Positions 1-9,261 of a stretch of 52,007 bases of DNA are shown here, in pieces (the first letter of the stretch is position 1; every line of letters begins with the position of its first letter). The position numbers were made by a program, and so were the translations under genes. This DNA comes from Symsagittifera roscoffensis (taxonomy: Eukaryota; Xenacoelomorpha; Acoela; Convolutidae), in contig NW_026971235.1 of assembly GCF_963678635.1 (NCBI RefSeq), forward strand, positions 1 through 52,007, read 5' to 3'. Under the pieces are notes generated by a model, which searched no databases, was not told where the DNA came from, and worked only from the letters and a program-made list of their open reading frames with translations.

Positions 1-1345
1 GTGATTTTTTCCAAAACATTTCTTAACTTAAATTTAATATTGGTGGGTTTTCAGAGTACTCGAAAACTTTGCGAGTCTCGCCTCCACTAATTTTGTAGTT
101 GGTTACTGTGAGGTTACTCTCAGGATTTTCATGATCCAAAATTTGCGTCCAAGTGGGACTGCTAAAATGCTCATAGGTTTCGAGACATGTCGTTTTTTTG
201 TGATTTTTCAGAAAACCTAATTTTTCTTCTAATTTTTGTAAATTCTTAAACTCTGTTGGGGCTCTGCCCGAATACAAGAGGGAAGTGGGATTGCGAACCT
301 CACTTCCAGTTATAACGGTTCAAATCTCTGTAGTTTACGAGATAGGACATTTTTTTGTGATCATAAAAAAAAATTCAGTAAACTTCAATCAATATTTTTT
401 TTCAGTTTTTGAACTTCCCAAGCCTTTAATTGGAAGCTGTCAAAAACAATCTCTGGAGTGTTGAATCTCGCTGTCAAATATAGCTTCTCAAATCTTTTTA
501 GTTTTCGAGATATGACGTTTTTTTGTGATTTTTTTCGAAAAAATTGAGAAAACTTAAATTTATTTTTTTTTTAACTTTGAAATTCACTTCCTTGTAATGG
601 TAAGCTCCCAGAACATTTCAGTGGCTGTTACTCTTGCATCCAAATGAGACTCCGCATTTTCTTTAGCTTTCAAGATATGGCTTTTTGTGATTTTTTCAAA
701 AAATTTTCAACTACTTTATTTTTTTTCTTCATATTTCAATTGAAATTTGAAGCCCCCTTCCTTGTAATCAGAGTATTTTTAGGGGCTGTGGATGAATGTT
801 GCCTCCAATTATATCTGCTCATTTTTTTGTAGTTTTCGAGATATGATTTTTTTTGTGATTTTTTCCAAAACATTTCTTAATATTTTTCAGTTTTTGTAAG
901 TTCCTTACTCTTTAGTTGGTGGTTTTCAGAGTACTCGAAAAGCTTGCGCGTCTCGCCTCCACTTATGACTGCCTAATTTCTGTAGTTTTCGAGATGTGAA
1001 GTTTTCATGTTTTTTTTCTCCTCAAAATTCGAAATTCTCATCCCTGTAGTTGGGTACTGTGAGAGTACTCTCAGGAGTCGCAAATATTGCGGCCAGATGC
1101 GACTGCTCAAATGTTTTCAGTTTCCAAGATGTGACGGTTTTTTTTTGTCATTTTACAAGTTTTTCAAAGAACTTAGGTATAAAAATCTTCACAAAATTTG
1201 AATTAAGAAAAATTATAGAAAAAAAATAGCCCAAATTTAAACCTACGAACCCTGTTATTGGGTGCTGTCAGAAAAGTTTCAAAAATTGCAGATTTTTTTT
1301 TTCAATATATGCGGTTTTTTATGAGTTCTCAAAAATTCGAAGCAC
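1..1345. repeat. Diverged satellite, monomer about 160 bp
   Basis: A block close to cgagatatgacg followed by a T run and gtgatttttt recurs at about 181, 338, 506, 671, 837, 990, 1125 and, weakly, 1303. The spacings are 135 to 178 bp. Between blocks the monomers share other pieces, such as a cctnrtaattgg-like stretch, agtactc and gcctccactnat. The monomer starting at position 1 resembles the one near 855 most closely (both carry gcgngtctcgcctccact). Divergence is high, so the array is old. Short open frames across it are incidental. Confidence 0.8.
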
Positions 1346-1749
1346 CGGAGGTGCGTTACACGCTAGTTATCATTTTATTACGAACTCCCCCTTTGTACCT
1401 GGGGAGTAGTTCGAAGCCGGGCTTTTTCTTGTTTTTCGAAGCCGGGCTTGTTTTTAGCCTAATTATTGTGATAAACTTTTTAAGTAGTTTCATGTGATAT
1501 GATACGCTCAGAACAGTACGCTTGTAAGAAGAAGGCCCGGTACGGGATTTCAGAGACAAGCTCGTCAAGGCAGCGATACTCCCCCCTCTACCCCGGACAT
1601 CCCCGCCGGAACCTTCAACCGTGAAAAAACCAGGTTGTAATCGCCTTCATTTATTTTTTGTTATTTGTTTTTTTAAAATCCATTTCCCTACAACCAATTT
1701 TAACATCTATTCTTTATCTTGTTTTGCCTCTTTTGTACACTGTTTTTGT
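1346..1749. other. Unassigned stretch between satellite and non-LTR element
   Basis: No gene or known repeat was recognised. The motif tcgaagccgggctt occurs twice, 25 bp apart (about 1411 and 1436). The rest is T-rich and may hold the 5' untranslated part of the element that follows. Confidence 0.5.
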
Positions 1750-1769
1750 GAATGTCCGTGCCGAAGTAA

Positions 1770-2260
1770 AGGCCGAAGTGGCTAACCAAGTGGAGCTGGA
1801 AACTGTTAATAGGAACCTCAAGGACCAAGTACCGCAGCCCCAAAGATGTCGGAGTCACGGTTCACTCGTACAAATGTGCAAAGCTAGCCGACCTTGCCTC
1901 TGCTACCTCGCACTACCCCTCGCAGAAACTGAACTGTGTTACTATAGTAGCCGGATTTTATGATAACTCATCTACGGTTTCAGACTTTGCTAATGATTGG
2001 AGATTCATAAGTTTAAACCAAATGTACTAATTATCCCCCAAAACCATCCTCTCTGCAAATAATCACTTCGTAAACAGAAAACTTGGTGCTGCTAAATAAC
2101 TCTTTGTTTCGCCTCTTTAATACATTTTACCCCTCAAGAATCCGAATTATTTCTCCCAATCTATACGTTAATTTTAGTGCTAATATGTTTTGTAAAGATG
2201 GTATTCATTTTTCTTTTATGGTAATAAAACTTTCAGTTTATTGTTCGCTCAGCTAACTTG
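1770..2260 (+). pseudogene. SGNH/GDSL-type esterase domain relic
   Basis: An open frame from just after a TAA (1767-1769) to the TAA at 2028-2030 reads LLIGTSRTKY, where block I of SGNH hydrolases would have G-D-S. It continues through VTVHSYKCAKLADLAS and then VAGFYDNSS, which resembles the G-x-N-D block with N changed to Y. After this stop, other frames carry SANNHFVNRKL and then KDGIHFS followed, one frame over, by YGNKTFS. D-G-I-H fits the block V D-x-x-H motif. Known family role: esterase domains found in first-ORF proteins of some LINEs. Here the nucleophile region is altered and the frame is broken at least twice. A short Glu/Lys-rich stretch just upstream in another frame (about 1751-1830) may be the end of a coiled coil. 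The call rests on motif order, not on an alignment. Confidence 0.55.
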
Positions 2261-2322
2261 TATATATTCACCATAAATTTACCCCTGCTCGCTGCCAAAT
2301 TTACCCTGATCAAACGCACTGC

Positions 2323-2621
2323 CATATTTGCAAACGCCACCTCCGAAAAGGAGGCATATGGTGTGTCCATTTGCAAAGCTTACACCCATGTCTCATGTAG
2401 CGGGCTACAGAGCAGCAAATTTTTTTTACGATAGGTTCTCCTGCACACAATGCGCCCCCGAGAACTTTGCAAAAAAGCCCAACTCCCCCAACAGAACAAC
2501 AAGCACAGCCCCCATCACAACTCAAAAACCAACAAGCATAGCCCCCATCACAACTCAAAAAGAAACATCACTTGCAACACCTGGAACAAACGTACTGACC
2601 AACGCAACACAATCTTATTAA
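2323..2621 (+). pseudogene. PHD-type zinc finger and low-complexity linker
   Basis: The first half reads CHICKRHLRKGGIWC. After a one-base frame change it continues ICKAYTHVSCSGL and later FSCTQCAPEN. Put in order, the spacing is C-x2-C-x10-C-x2-C-x4-H-x2-C-x(about 18)-C-x2-C, the C4HC3 pattern of a PHD finger, with F in place of the usual W before the last Cys pair. It is followed by a Pro/Thr/Gln-rich linker with a near repeat (APITTQKPTS, APITTQKETS) up to a stop at 2621. PHD fingers bind histone tails or protein partners, and in retroelements they may guide chromatin targeting. The frameshift makes it non-functional as it stands. Confidence 0.6.
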
Positions 2622-2939
2622 TCGCCCCCAGCAGTCACTGCAGCCCCCTTTGACCCCTGGAAAACTTATCGACCAAGAACTTTAAATTAAAAATAAACGG
2701 CATTTATAAAAATGTCGTAAACTGGAAACCGAGCTTCATAATTCTAAGCAAAGACAAGCCCGGCTTCCAATTCATAGAATTACTGAACCAGCAGCTGTTG
2801 TCATTAGTAGAATAAACACCAAATTCTAACGTCGCATTGAAAGGAGCAATGATTGTCCCACATCTGCTGCTCCCCAAAACTAAATCAGAAACAAACAGAT
2901 CAAATTCTAAAACACTAAGCCGCCGCATAAATTAATGGA
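2622..2939 (+). other. Unreadable part of the element between PHD linker and RT
   Basis: Both strands are closed by frequent stops. No motif could be read. By position it should be the spacer or ORF junction between the PHD linker and the RT N-terminal region. Confidence 0.4.
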
Positions 2940-4750
2940 AGCAAGGCCTATTAGACGAACTTTTCACTGATGCGAAAGCTCTCCAAGTTAGACATCCAAA
3001 ACAGAAGAAGTCCGAAAAAAACGCGGAAGTTAAGCAACTCGATAAACTAATGAGTACAGGCAAAATAACTGCCACCATTGGCTGCCTTTCAGACAAGAAA
3101 AAAAGGAGTACTTCCCCTAAACGAAGTCATTGAAGGAAAAACAGTCCTAAGTATACTGAAAGAAAAACACCCCCAAGCCAAAACAGCGAACACTAACTAT
3201 ATAACTGAAGTAAGCGAAGACACAATGCCATACCACCCCTCTATATTCGAACAAACAAACGCCAAGACAGTTCGAAAATCAACCCTGAAAACGCACGGAA
3301 ACCACGGTCCCTCAGGTCTAGATGCGTGCGAATGGAGAAGGATATTAACTCACTTCAACCAGACATCCATTGAGCTTTGCAAAACATTTGCTTAACTATC
3401 CTATACAATTGCAACTAAAGTTCTCCCCCATGAAAACCTAACGGCGTACAACTCATGTCGACTGATACCCCTGGACAAAAATCCAGGGGTACGGCCCATT
3501 GGTATAGGCGAAGTTCTGAGGAAAAAAAATAGGCATAAAAATCATCCAATGTATAAAATCAGACCTTAAAAACCTCAAAAAAAATTTCCAACTCTGCTTA
3601 GGCCAGAAGTGTGGAATCGAATATGTTCTCTACAGCTTGAGGAACGAGTTTGAGAAACCGGAAAAGGACGCCATACTACTTATTGATGCAGAAAATGCCT
3701 TCAACTCGCTCAATAGAAAACCTGCTCTAAAAATGTAGAAATTCTCTGTCCGGCAATACATCATGCGCTGGCCAATTCATATAAACATCACTCAAATCTT
3801 AATGTCAATAACTTGGTTTTGACATCTACCGAAGGCACAACGCAAGGTGATCCCCTAGCAATGGCTATGTACGGAATTGGGATAATCCCACTGATTGAGC
3901 TCCTGTGAAAACCAAATGTCACTCAAAAATGGTACGCAGATAATGGAAGCGAAGCGCTGCAGGTGATCTTAAGAGTCTCCGCGCAATACTCGACAACCTG
4001 GATGTGCACGGAAAAGCTTTCGGTTACAATGTGAGGCCTTCCAAGTGTCAACTCATAGAAAAAGAAAACCGTCGTGACAGCGCCATAAAAGTATTCGAAG
4101 GCACAAATATTACATTGGTAGCTGGTTTTAGAGTCTTTGCATCGGTTATAGGAACACCATCAGCATGCAATAATACCTGGAAAGCGAAAGTGAAAAGACA
4201 GCTATCCTAACTGAAAAGCTTCTCAAATTAGCTAAAACATCACCACAAAATGCGTACTCCTGCTACACAAAGGGAGTTCAAAATAAATTAAGCTTTCTAA
4301 CCAGAACAACTCCGGAAGCATTTAAGAAAATGGATGAAATTGAGAAAAAAATAAGACAGCAGCTACTTCCTAGTATTACTGGTAAAAACCATATAACCGA
4401 AGAAGATCACAACCTTTTTGCACTACCACTAAGAATGGTAGGATTAGACCTCCTCAGTAACAGGGACTTTTCCAGAACTTATGAGTGGTCACAAGCCATT
4501 TGTGATCCGTTAGAAAACAGTGGTCCAGAAATAGCTGAAACGGAACAAGCTCTGATAAATAGAAACATCAAAACTGAGAGACAGAACATCACACTCTCAA
4601 AAAAGGCTAAAATTATTGAAATCATCAGAAAAAAAGTGACAATAAATCTAGCGTCACAGAAAGGAGCATCGAATTGGCTAAGCGTGCTACCCTTACAAAG
4701 ATGCAACTTTTCCCTCAACAAATCAGAGTTTAAAGATAGATTATATCTGA
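2940..4750 (+). pseudogene. Reverse transcriptase, GPSGLDA family, decayed
   Basis: Readable blocks in order are: an N-terminal stretch with QLDKLMSTGKITATIG (about 3034); an open frame 3078-3395 ending with GPSGLDACEWRR (3306-3341); LDKNPGVRPIGIGEVL (3471-3518); motif A LLIDAENAFNSLNR (3676-3717); motif B STEGTTQGDPLAMAMY (3825-3872); and motif C, which reads WYADNGS (3930-3950). The second catalytic Asp of YADD is therefore Asn. The thumb region is the longest intact piece (4330-4761, 143 codons, ending SEFKDRLYLRYG). Frame changes fall near 3395, 3530, 3735, 3900 and 4200. The enzyme would copy element RNA at the target site. The mutated motif C and the stops show that this copy is dead. 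Confidence 0.8.
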
Positions 4751-5419
4751 GATATGGATGAGAACCACCAACACCCCATATACATGTCCATGTGGACAAC
4801 CGTCCATTGACCTACACTGTACACTGTCCCAAAGGTGGATACACTCAACCAAGACATAATAAAATTCGCGATACCTGTGCGACACTCCTGGACGAAGTAT
4901 GCCATGATGTTGAAATAGAGCCGCAACTTCAATCATTGGAAGGCGATAGCTTTCACAACAAAACAACCACTTATGAAGATGACGCTCGACTTGACATCAA
5001 TATAAATGGACTCTGGGGAGACCGATTTGGCCGAACCTTTTTCAATGTAAAAATTTTCAACCCCCACGGTAAATCCTGCCCCAAAACTATATCTGACGCC
5101 TACAAATATCACGAGATGTCAAAAAATTATAACTTCAACAAATAATTCTGGATGTGGAACACAGCAGCTTTGTTCCGCTAACTTTTGTGTGTACCGGAGG
5201 AGCAGCAACAGACTCTACAAAACCATCCAGAAACTAGCAGAGAAACTAAGCGAGAAACAAAACGAATCATACTCGGACACAATAAATTGTATAAGAACAA
5301 AATTAAGTTTTGCACTTCTGAGGAGTGCAATCCTCTGCCTTAAAGGGTGCAACAATCTTGAAAATACATCCAACATAGACAATTATATCTATGCTATGAT
5401 CGAGGAGGGTAGATTTTAA
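4751..5419 (+). pseudogene. Cys/His cluster and nuclease-like tail of the RT
   Basis: After the RT, one frame reads CPCGQPSIDLHC; the next (4792-5145) reads CPKGGYTQPRHNKIRD, giving a C-x-C ... H-x-C-type cluster. Then come EPQLQSLEG, DDARLDININGLW and FFNVKIFNP. A D ... (F)xVKxF arrangement fits the restriction-like endonuclease tail of R2-like elements, which nicks the target. That assignment is inference. A last frame, 5189-5419, has LSFALLRSAILCLKG and a stop at 5419. Two frame changes (near 4790 and 5150) break the tail. Confidence 0.6.
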
Positions 5420-5787
5420 TTGACAATTCTCTGGATCCATTAAAATCGATTTGATTGATTCATAAAATTTTGCCGATGTATTTATATAGCGTTGGTACGG
5501 CCCTATCAAACCTAAGCACATACCGTCGCGCACGATGGAAGGGCCCATTTTAATTGACTTTTTTTGCATCTGGTTCTGATTCATGGTTTTTGAAGTGCAC
5601 CTGTTCAAACTATCGATCTTCGCTTTATATATATATTTTTTTCATCAGTTTATTTAATATATTAAATACATTAATTCGGGAGCTTGGCGTTTACCCGCGG
5701 GCTTAGAAATTGCCATAAACACAGAATAACGGAAACAATTTCACAATGACGCCAGATACACAGAAAAACGCTAACAGCAAAAAACAC
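5420..5787. other. 3' ends of two tail-to-tail non-LTR elements
   Basis: This stretch lies between the + strand stop at 5419 and the minus-strand stop at 5788. Read on the minus strand it has an AATAAA (5649-5654) followed by an A-rich run and an alternating TA tract at about 5626-5645. This looks like the polyadenylated end of the minus-strand element. No coding sequence is seen. Confidence 0.5.
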
Positions 5788-6348
5788 TCATGAGCAGTAC
5801 TGGGACAGGAGGAGGGTGGAGTTCCCTTTTTTGCAGGACAACTGACAGCTGTTGCATAAGATAGCAAGCAGCTTGCGCGGGGTTGGCACAGGCAGAGCGC
5901 GCTGCTGCCAACGAAGCAATGCGTTGAATGGTTTTAGCGGCAATGGAAGACCACTGCCAAGGGCATCGACAGAGAGGGGCACAAACGAGATGCCAGCTTC
6001 TTCGCACGCGGAAAGGTGCTTTGTGAACGTTCGCTCGTCGGATACTTCGAGGGCGTGACCGGCACTAGTTACAGCAGTTTGCAAAGTAGATGACTGCAGA
6101 AAACTAATGACGGTCATGTCCAGAGTGGCTGGACGACCTCGGGACCAACAGGGGAGATAAATGTCTCCCGGGCGAGAGCGAGAAGTGAGATTGGCTTTTT
6201 CTAAATCGGGGGCAAGAGCTGCCTTAGCGGCGCTGTTGAAAACGACATCGCGCAGTCTGTCATGGCGCGATATGCGGTCTCCGTCGGCTGCGCAAGCGAG
6301 GGCGTGATTGTAACATTCGCCCGGAAGATACACATCGACGGAAAACAA
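5788..6348 (-). pseudogene. C-terminal Cys/His and nuclease-like domain of a related RT
   Basis: An uninterrupted 186-codon frame reads, near its start, CYNHALACAADGDRISRHD and then RLRDVVFNSAAKAAL, RSRPGDIYLPCW, RPATLDMTVISFLQ, GHALEV and CEEAGISFVPLSVDALG. This is the tail seen after the RT in invertebrate elements of the same broad family: a Cys/His cluster, then a D ... LDxTV core that may be a restriction-like nuclease. No RT motif was found upstream (higher coordinates), so only the 3' end was inserted or kept. Truncation at the 5' end is usual for LINEs. It is less decayed than the + strand neighbour and so probably inserted later. The nuclease role is inference. Confidence 0.65.
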
Positions 6349-6638
6349 AGCTAGTATCTAAGACGACTGGCCAACGTCTAAACAGAGCTCTACATGCTTT
6401 TCACCGTCTCTACCAAGCCAGTACTTTCGGTGGTCTTTCTAACATCGGGTCGACAAAAACGTTACTGCTTTCGGCTTCGGTCAAAACACTCAAATTAACT
6501 AGATTACATGCAGAAATAGTGAGCTCATGGCTGGGTCTCAGTATTCTCAGACCACGAGGTCACTCCTAAAATCAGGGCTACTACTATTTATTGAATTATT
6601 ATTGTTTTTGTTCAGTAGATAAAAATCATCATCTCCAT
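6349..6638. other. Unassigned sequence upstream of the minus-strand fragment
   Basis: About 290 bp with no clear frame on either strand. It may be a decayed part of the minus-strand element or its insertion site. It recurs at 8712-9001. Confidence 0.4.
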
Positions 6639-7782
6639 GTTCAAAATAAATTAAGCTTTCTAACCAGAACAACTCCGGAAGCATTTAAGAAAATGGATGA
6701 AATTGAGAAAAAAATAAGACAGCAGCTACTTCCTAGTATTACTGGTAAAAACCATATAACCGAAGAAGATCACAACCTTTTTGCACTACCACTAAGAATG
6801 GTAGGATTAGACCTCCTCAGTAACAGGGACTTTTCCAGAACTTATGAGTGGTCACAAGCCATTTGTGATCCGTTAGAAAACAGTGGTCCAGAAATAGCTG
6901 AAACGGAACAAGCTCTGATAAATAGAAACATCAAAACTGAGAGACAGAACATCACACTCTCAAAAAAGGCTAAAATTATTGAAATCATCAGAAAAAAAGT
7001 GACAATAAATCTAGCGTCACAGAAAGGAGCATCGAATTGGCTAAGCGTGCTACCCTTACAAAGATGCAACTTTTCCCTCAACAAATCAGAGTTTAAAGAT
7101 AGATTATATCTGAGATATGGATGAGAACCACCAACACCCCATATACATGTCCATGTGGACAACCGTCCATTGACCTACACTGTACACTGTCCCAAAGGTG
7201 GATACACTCAACCAAGACATAATAAAATTCGCGATACCTGTGCGACACTCCTGGACGAAGTATGCCATGATGTTGAAATAGAGCCGCAACTTCAATCATT
7301 GGAAGGCGATAGCTTTCACAACAAAACAACCACTTATGAAGATGACGCTCGACTTGACATCAATATAAATGGACTCTGGGGAGACCGATTTGGCCGAACC
7401 TTTTTCAATGTAAAAATTTTCAACCCCCACGGTAAATCCTGCCCCAAAACTATATCTGACGCCTACAAATATCACGAGATGTCAAAAAATTATAACTTCA
7501 ACAAATAATTCTGGATGTGGAACACAGCAGCTTTGTTCCGCTAACTTTTGTGTGTACCGGAGGAGCAGCAACAGACTCTACAAAACCATCCAGAAACTAG
7601 CAGAGAAACTAAGCGAGAAACAAAACGAATCATACTCGGACACAATAAATTGTATAAGAACAAAATTAAGTTTTGCACTTCTGAGGAGTGCAATCCTCTG
7701 CCTTAAAGGGTGCAACAATCTTGAAAATACATCCAACATAGACAATTATATCTATGCTATGATCGAGGAGGGTAGATTTTAA
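6639..7782 (+). pseudogene. Duplicate of RT thumb and nuclease tail
   Basis: This repeats 4276-5419. It includes the 143-codon thumb piece (in a frame opened at 6591 by the new junction, giving 177 codons to 7124), the Cys/His frame 7155-7508, and the last frame 7552-7782. The frameshifts are the same as in the first copy. It has no palm domain, because the duplication started downstream of motif C. Confidence 0.75.
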
Positions 7783-8150
7783 TTGACAATTCTCTGGATC
7801 CATTAAAATCGATTTGATTGATTCATAAAATTTTGCCGATGTATTTATATAGCGTTGGTACGGCCCTATCAAACCTAAGCACATACCGTCGCGCACGATG
7901 GAAGGGCCCATTTTAATTGACTTTTTTTGCATCTGGTTCTGATTCATGGTTTTTGAAGTGCACCTGTTCAAACTATCGATCTTCGCTTTATATATATATT
8001 TTTTTCATCAGTTTATTTAATATATTAAATACATTAATTCGGGAGCTTGGCGTTTACCCGCGGGCTTAGAAATTGCCATAAACACAGAATAACGGAAACA
8101 ATTTCACAATGACGCCAGATACACAGAAAAACGCTAACAGCAAAAAACAC

Positions 8151-8711
8151 TCATGAGCAGTACTGGGACAGGAGGAGGGTGGAGTTCCCTTTTTTGCAGG
8201 ACAACTGACAGCTGTTGCATAAGATAGCAAGCAGCTTGCGCGGGGTTGGCACAGGCAGAGCGCGCTGCTGCCAACGAAGCAATGCGTTGAATGGTTTTAG
8301 CGGCAATGGAAGACCACTGCCAAGGGCATCGACAGAGAGGGGCACAAACGAGATGCCAGCTTCTTCGCACGCGGAAAGGTGCTTTGTGAACGTTCGCTCG
8401 TCGGATACTTCGAGGGCGTGACCGGCACTAGTTACAGCAGTTTGCAAAGTAGATGACTGCAGAAAACTAATGACGGTCATGTCCAGAGTGGCTGGACGAC
8501 CTCGGGACCAACAGGGGAGATAAATGTCTCCCGGGCGAGAGCGAGAAGTGAGATTGGCTTTTTCTAAATCGGGGGCAAGAGCTGCCTTAGCGGCGCTGTT
8601 GAAAACGACATCGCGCAGTCTGTCATGGCGCGATATGCGGTCTCCGTCGGCTGCGCAAGCGAGGGCGTGATTGTAACATTCGCCCGGAAGATACACATCG
8701 ACGGAAAACAA
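8151..8711 (-). pseudogene. Duplicate of the minus-strand nuclease-like fragment
   Basis: The same 186 codons as at 5788-6348, offset by 2363 bp, with no amino-acid change. Its AATAAA is at 8012-8017 (minus strand). Confidence 0.65.
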
Positions 8712-9144
8712 AGCTAGTATCTAAGACGACTGGCCAACGTCTAAACAGAGCTCTACATGCTTTTCACCGTCTCTACCAAGCCAGTACTTTCGGTGGTCTT
8801 TCTAACATCGGGTCGACAAAAACGTTACTGCTTTCGGCTTCGGTCAAAACACTCAAATTAACTAGATTACATGCAGAAATAGTGAGCTCATGGCTGGGTC
8901 TCAGTATTCTCAGACCACGAGGTCACTCCTAAAATCAGGGCTACTACTATTTATTGAATTATTATTGTTTTTGTTCAGTAGATAAAAATCATCATCTCCA
9001 TCGAAGATGGATCAACCCTTTCCCCCAACTCCTAGCTTCTCATCCTAGCAAAATGAATTCAGATGTTAATTAAATTCAACTCAGGACATGACAGGGAAGC
9101 GAAAATTTATATAAGATAATAAAAGTTCCAGTCCCGAGACCCCT

Positions 9145-9162
9145 CCGGATTCCTGAATCCGG
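9145..9162. other. Hairpin, 7-bp arms
   Basis: CCGGATT, loop CCTG, AATCCGG. Flanking acccc/ggggt lets the stem extend imperfectly. Confidence 0.6.
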
Positions 9163-9211
9163 GGTAATAAGACCTTTAACTTCCTCCCGGAAGGCTGTTT
9201 TCCACCCTTCA

Positions 9212-9227
9212 CCGTTGATCGCAACGG
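9212..9227. other. Hairpin, 6-bp arms
   Basis: CCGTTG, loop ATCG, CAACGG. It lies three bases before the larger hairpin. Confidence 0.55.
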
Positions 9228-9229
9228 CC

Positions 9230-9261
9230 TTGCAACTATTGTAGCGACACAATAGTTGCAA
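9230..9261. other. Perfect hairpin, 13-bp arms
   Basis: TTGCAACTATTGT (9230-9242), loop AGCGAC, ACAATAGTTGCAA (9249-9261). The arms match exactly. It could be a structured RNA element or part of an LTR; no gene depends on it visibly. Confidence 0.75.

Larger units (their letters stand above)
1750..5419 (+). mobile_element. Decayed non-LTR retrotransposon: SGNH-PHD-RT-nuclease order
   Basis: Successive relics on the + strand fit one element. They are an SGNH/GDSL-type esterase (1770-2260), a PHD-type zinc finger with a Pro/Thr/Gln linker (2323-2621), a reverse transcriptase (about 2940-4750), and a Cys/His cluster with a nuclease-like tail (4751-5419). Frames change repeatedly and several in-frame stops are present, so nothing full length can be made. 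Esterase and PHD domains are known in first-ORF proteins of some animal non-LTR elements. The RT belongs to a family common in invertebrates that carries a GPSGLDA block. Joining all parts into one element is inference from order and strand. The 3' end is uncertain; the frame stops at 5419 and a terminus may lie before 5635. Confidence 0.7.
4276..6638. repeat. Tandem duplication, first copy (2363 bp)
   Basis: The left edge is fixed by gttcaaaataaattaagc at 4276, which recurs at 6639 after aatcatcatctccat. All frames inside recur 2363 bp downstream with the same translations, and lines compared by eye are identical. The unit holds the 3' half of the + strand RT, its tail, and the minus-strand nuclease fragment. 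Confidence 0.92.
6639..9001. repeat. Tandem duplication, second copy (2363 bp)
   Basis: This copy begins directly at the end of the first copy and ends at 9001, where aatcatcatctccat is followed by cgaagatgg instead of gttcaaaat. No microhomology is seen at the junction. Identity looks complete, so either the duplication is very recent or it is an assembly duplication. Confidence 0.92.

Noticed and set aside
1-1345. CRISPR-like array
   Set aside because: Repeats are degenerate, spacers are related to each other, and no cas gene is present; it fits a eukaryotic satellite.
644-1568. Short frames across the satellite and the next stretch
   Set aside because: They are Phe/Leu-rich products of T runs and not conserved between monomers.
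5700-5765. Resemblance of ggaaacaatttcacaatgac to the lac operator region of cloning vectors
   Set aside because: Only a short imperfect match. Flanks do not match a vector, and the stretch is part of the 3' end of the minus-strand element.
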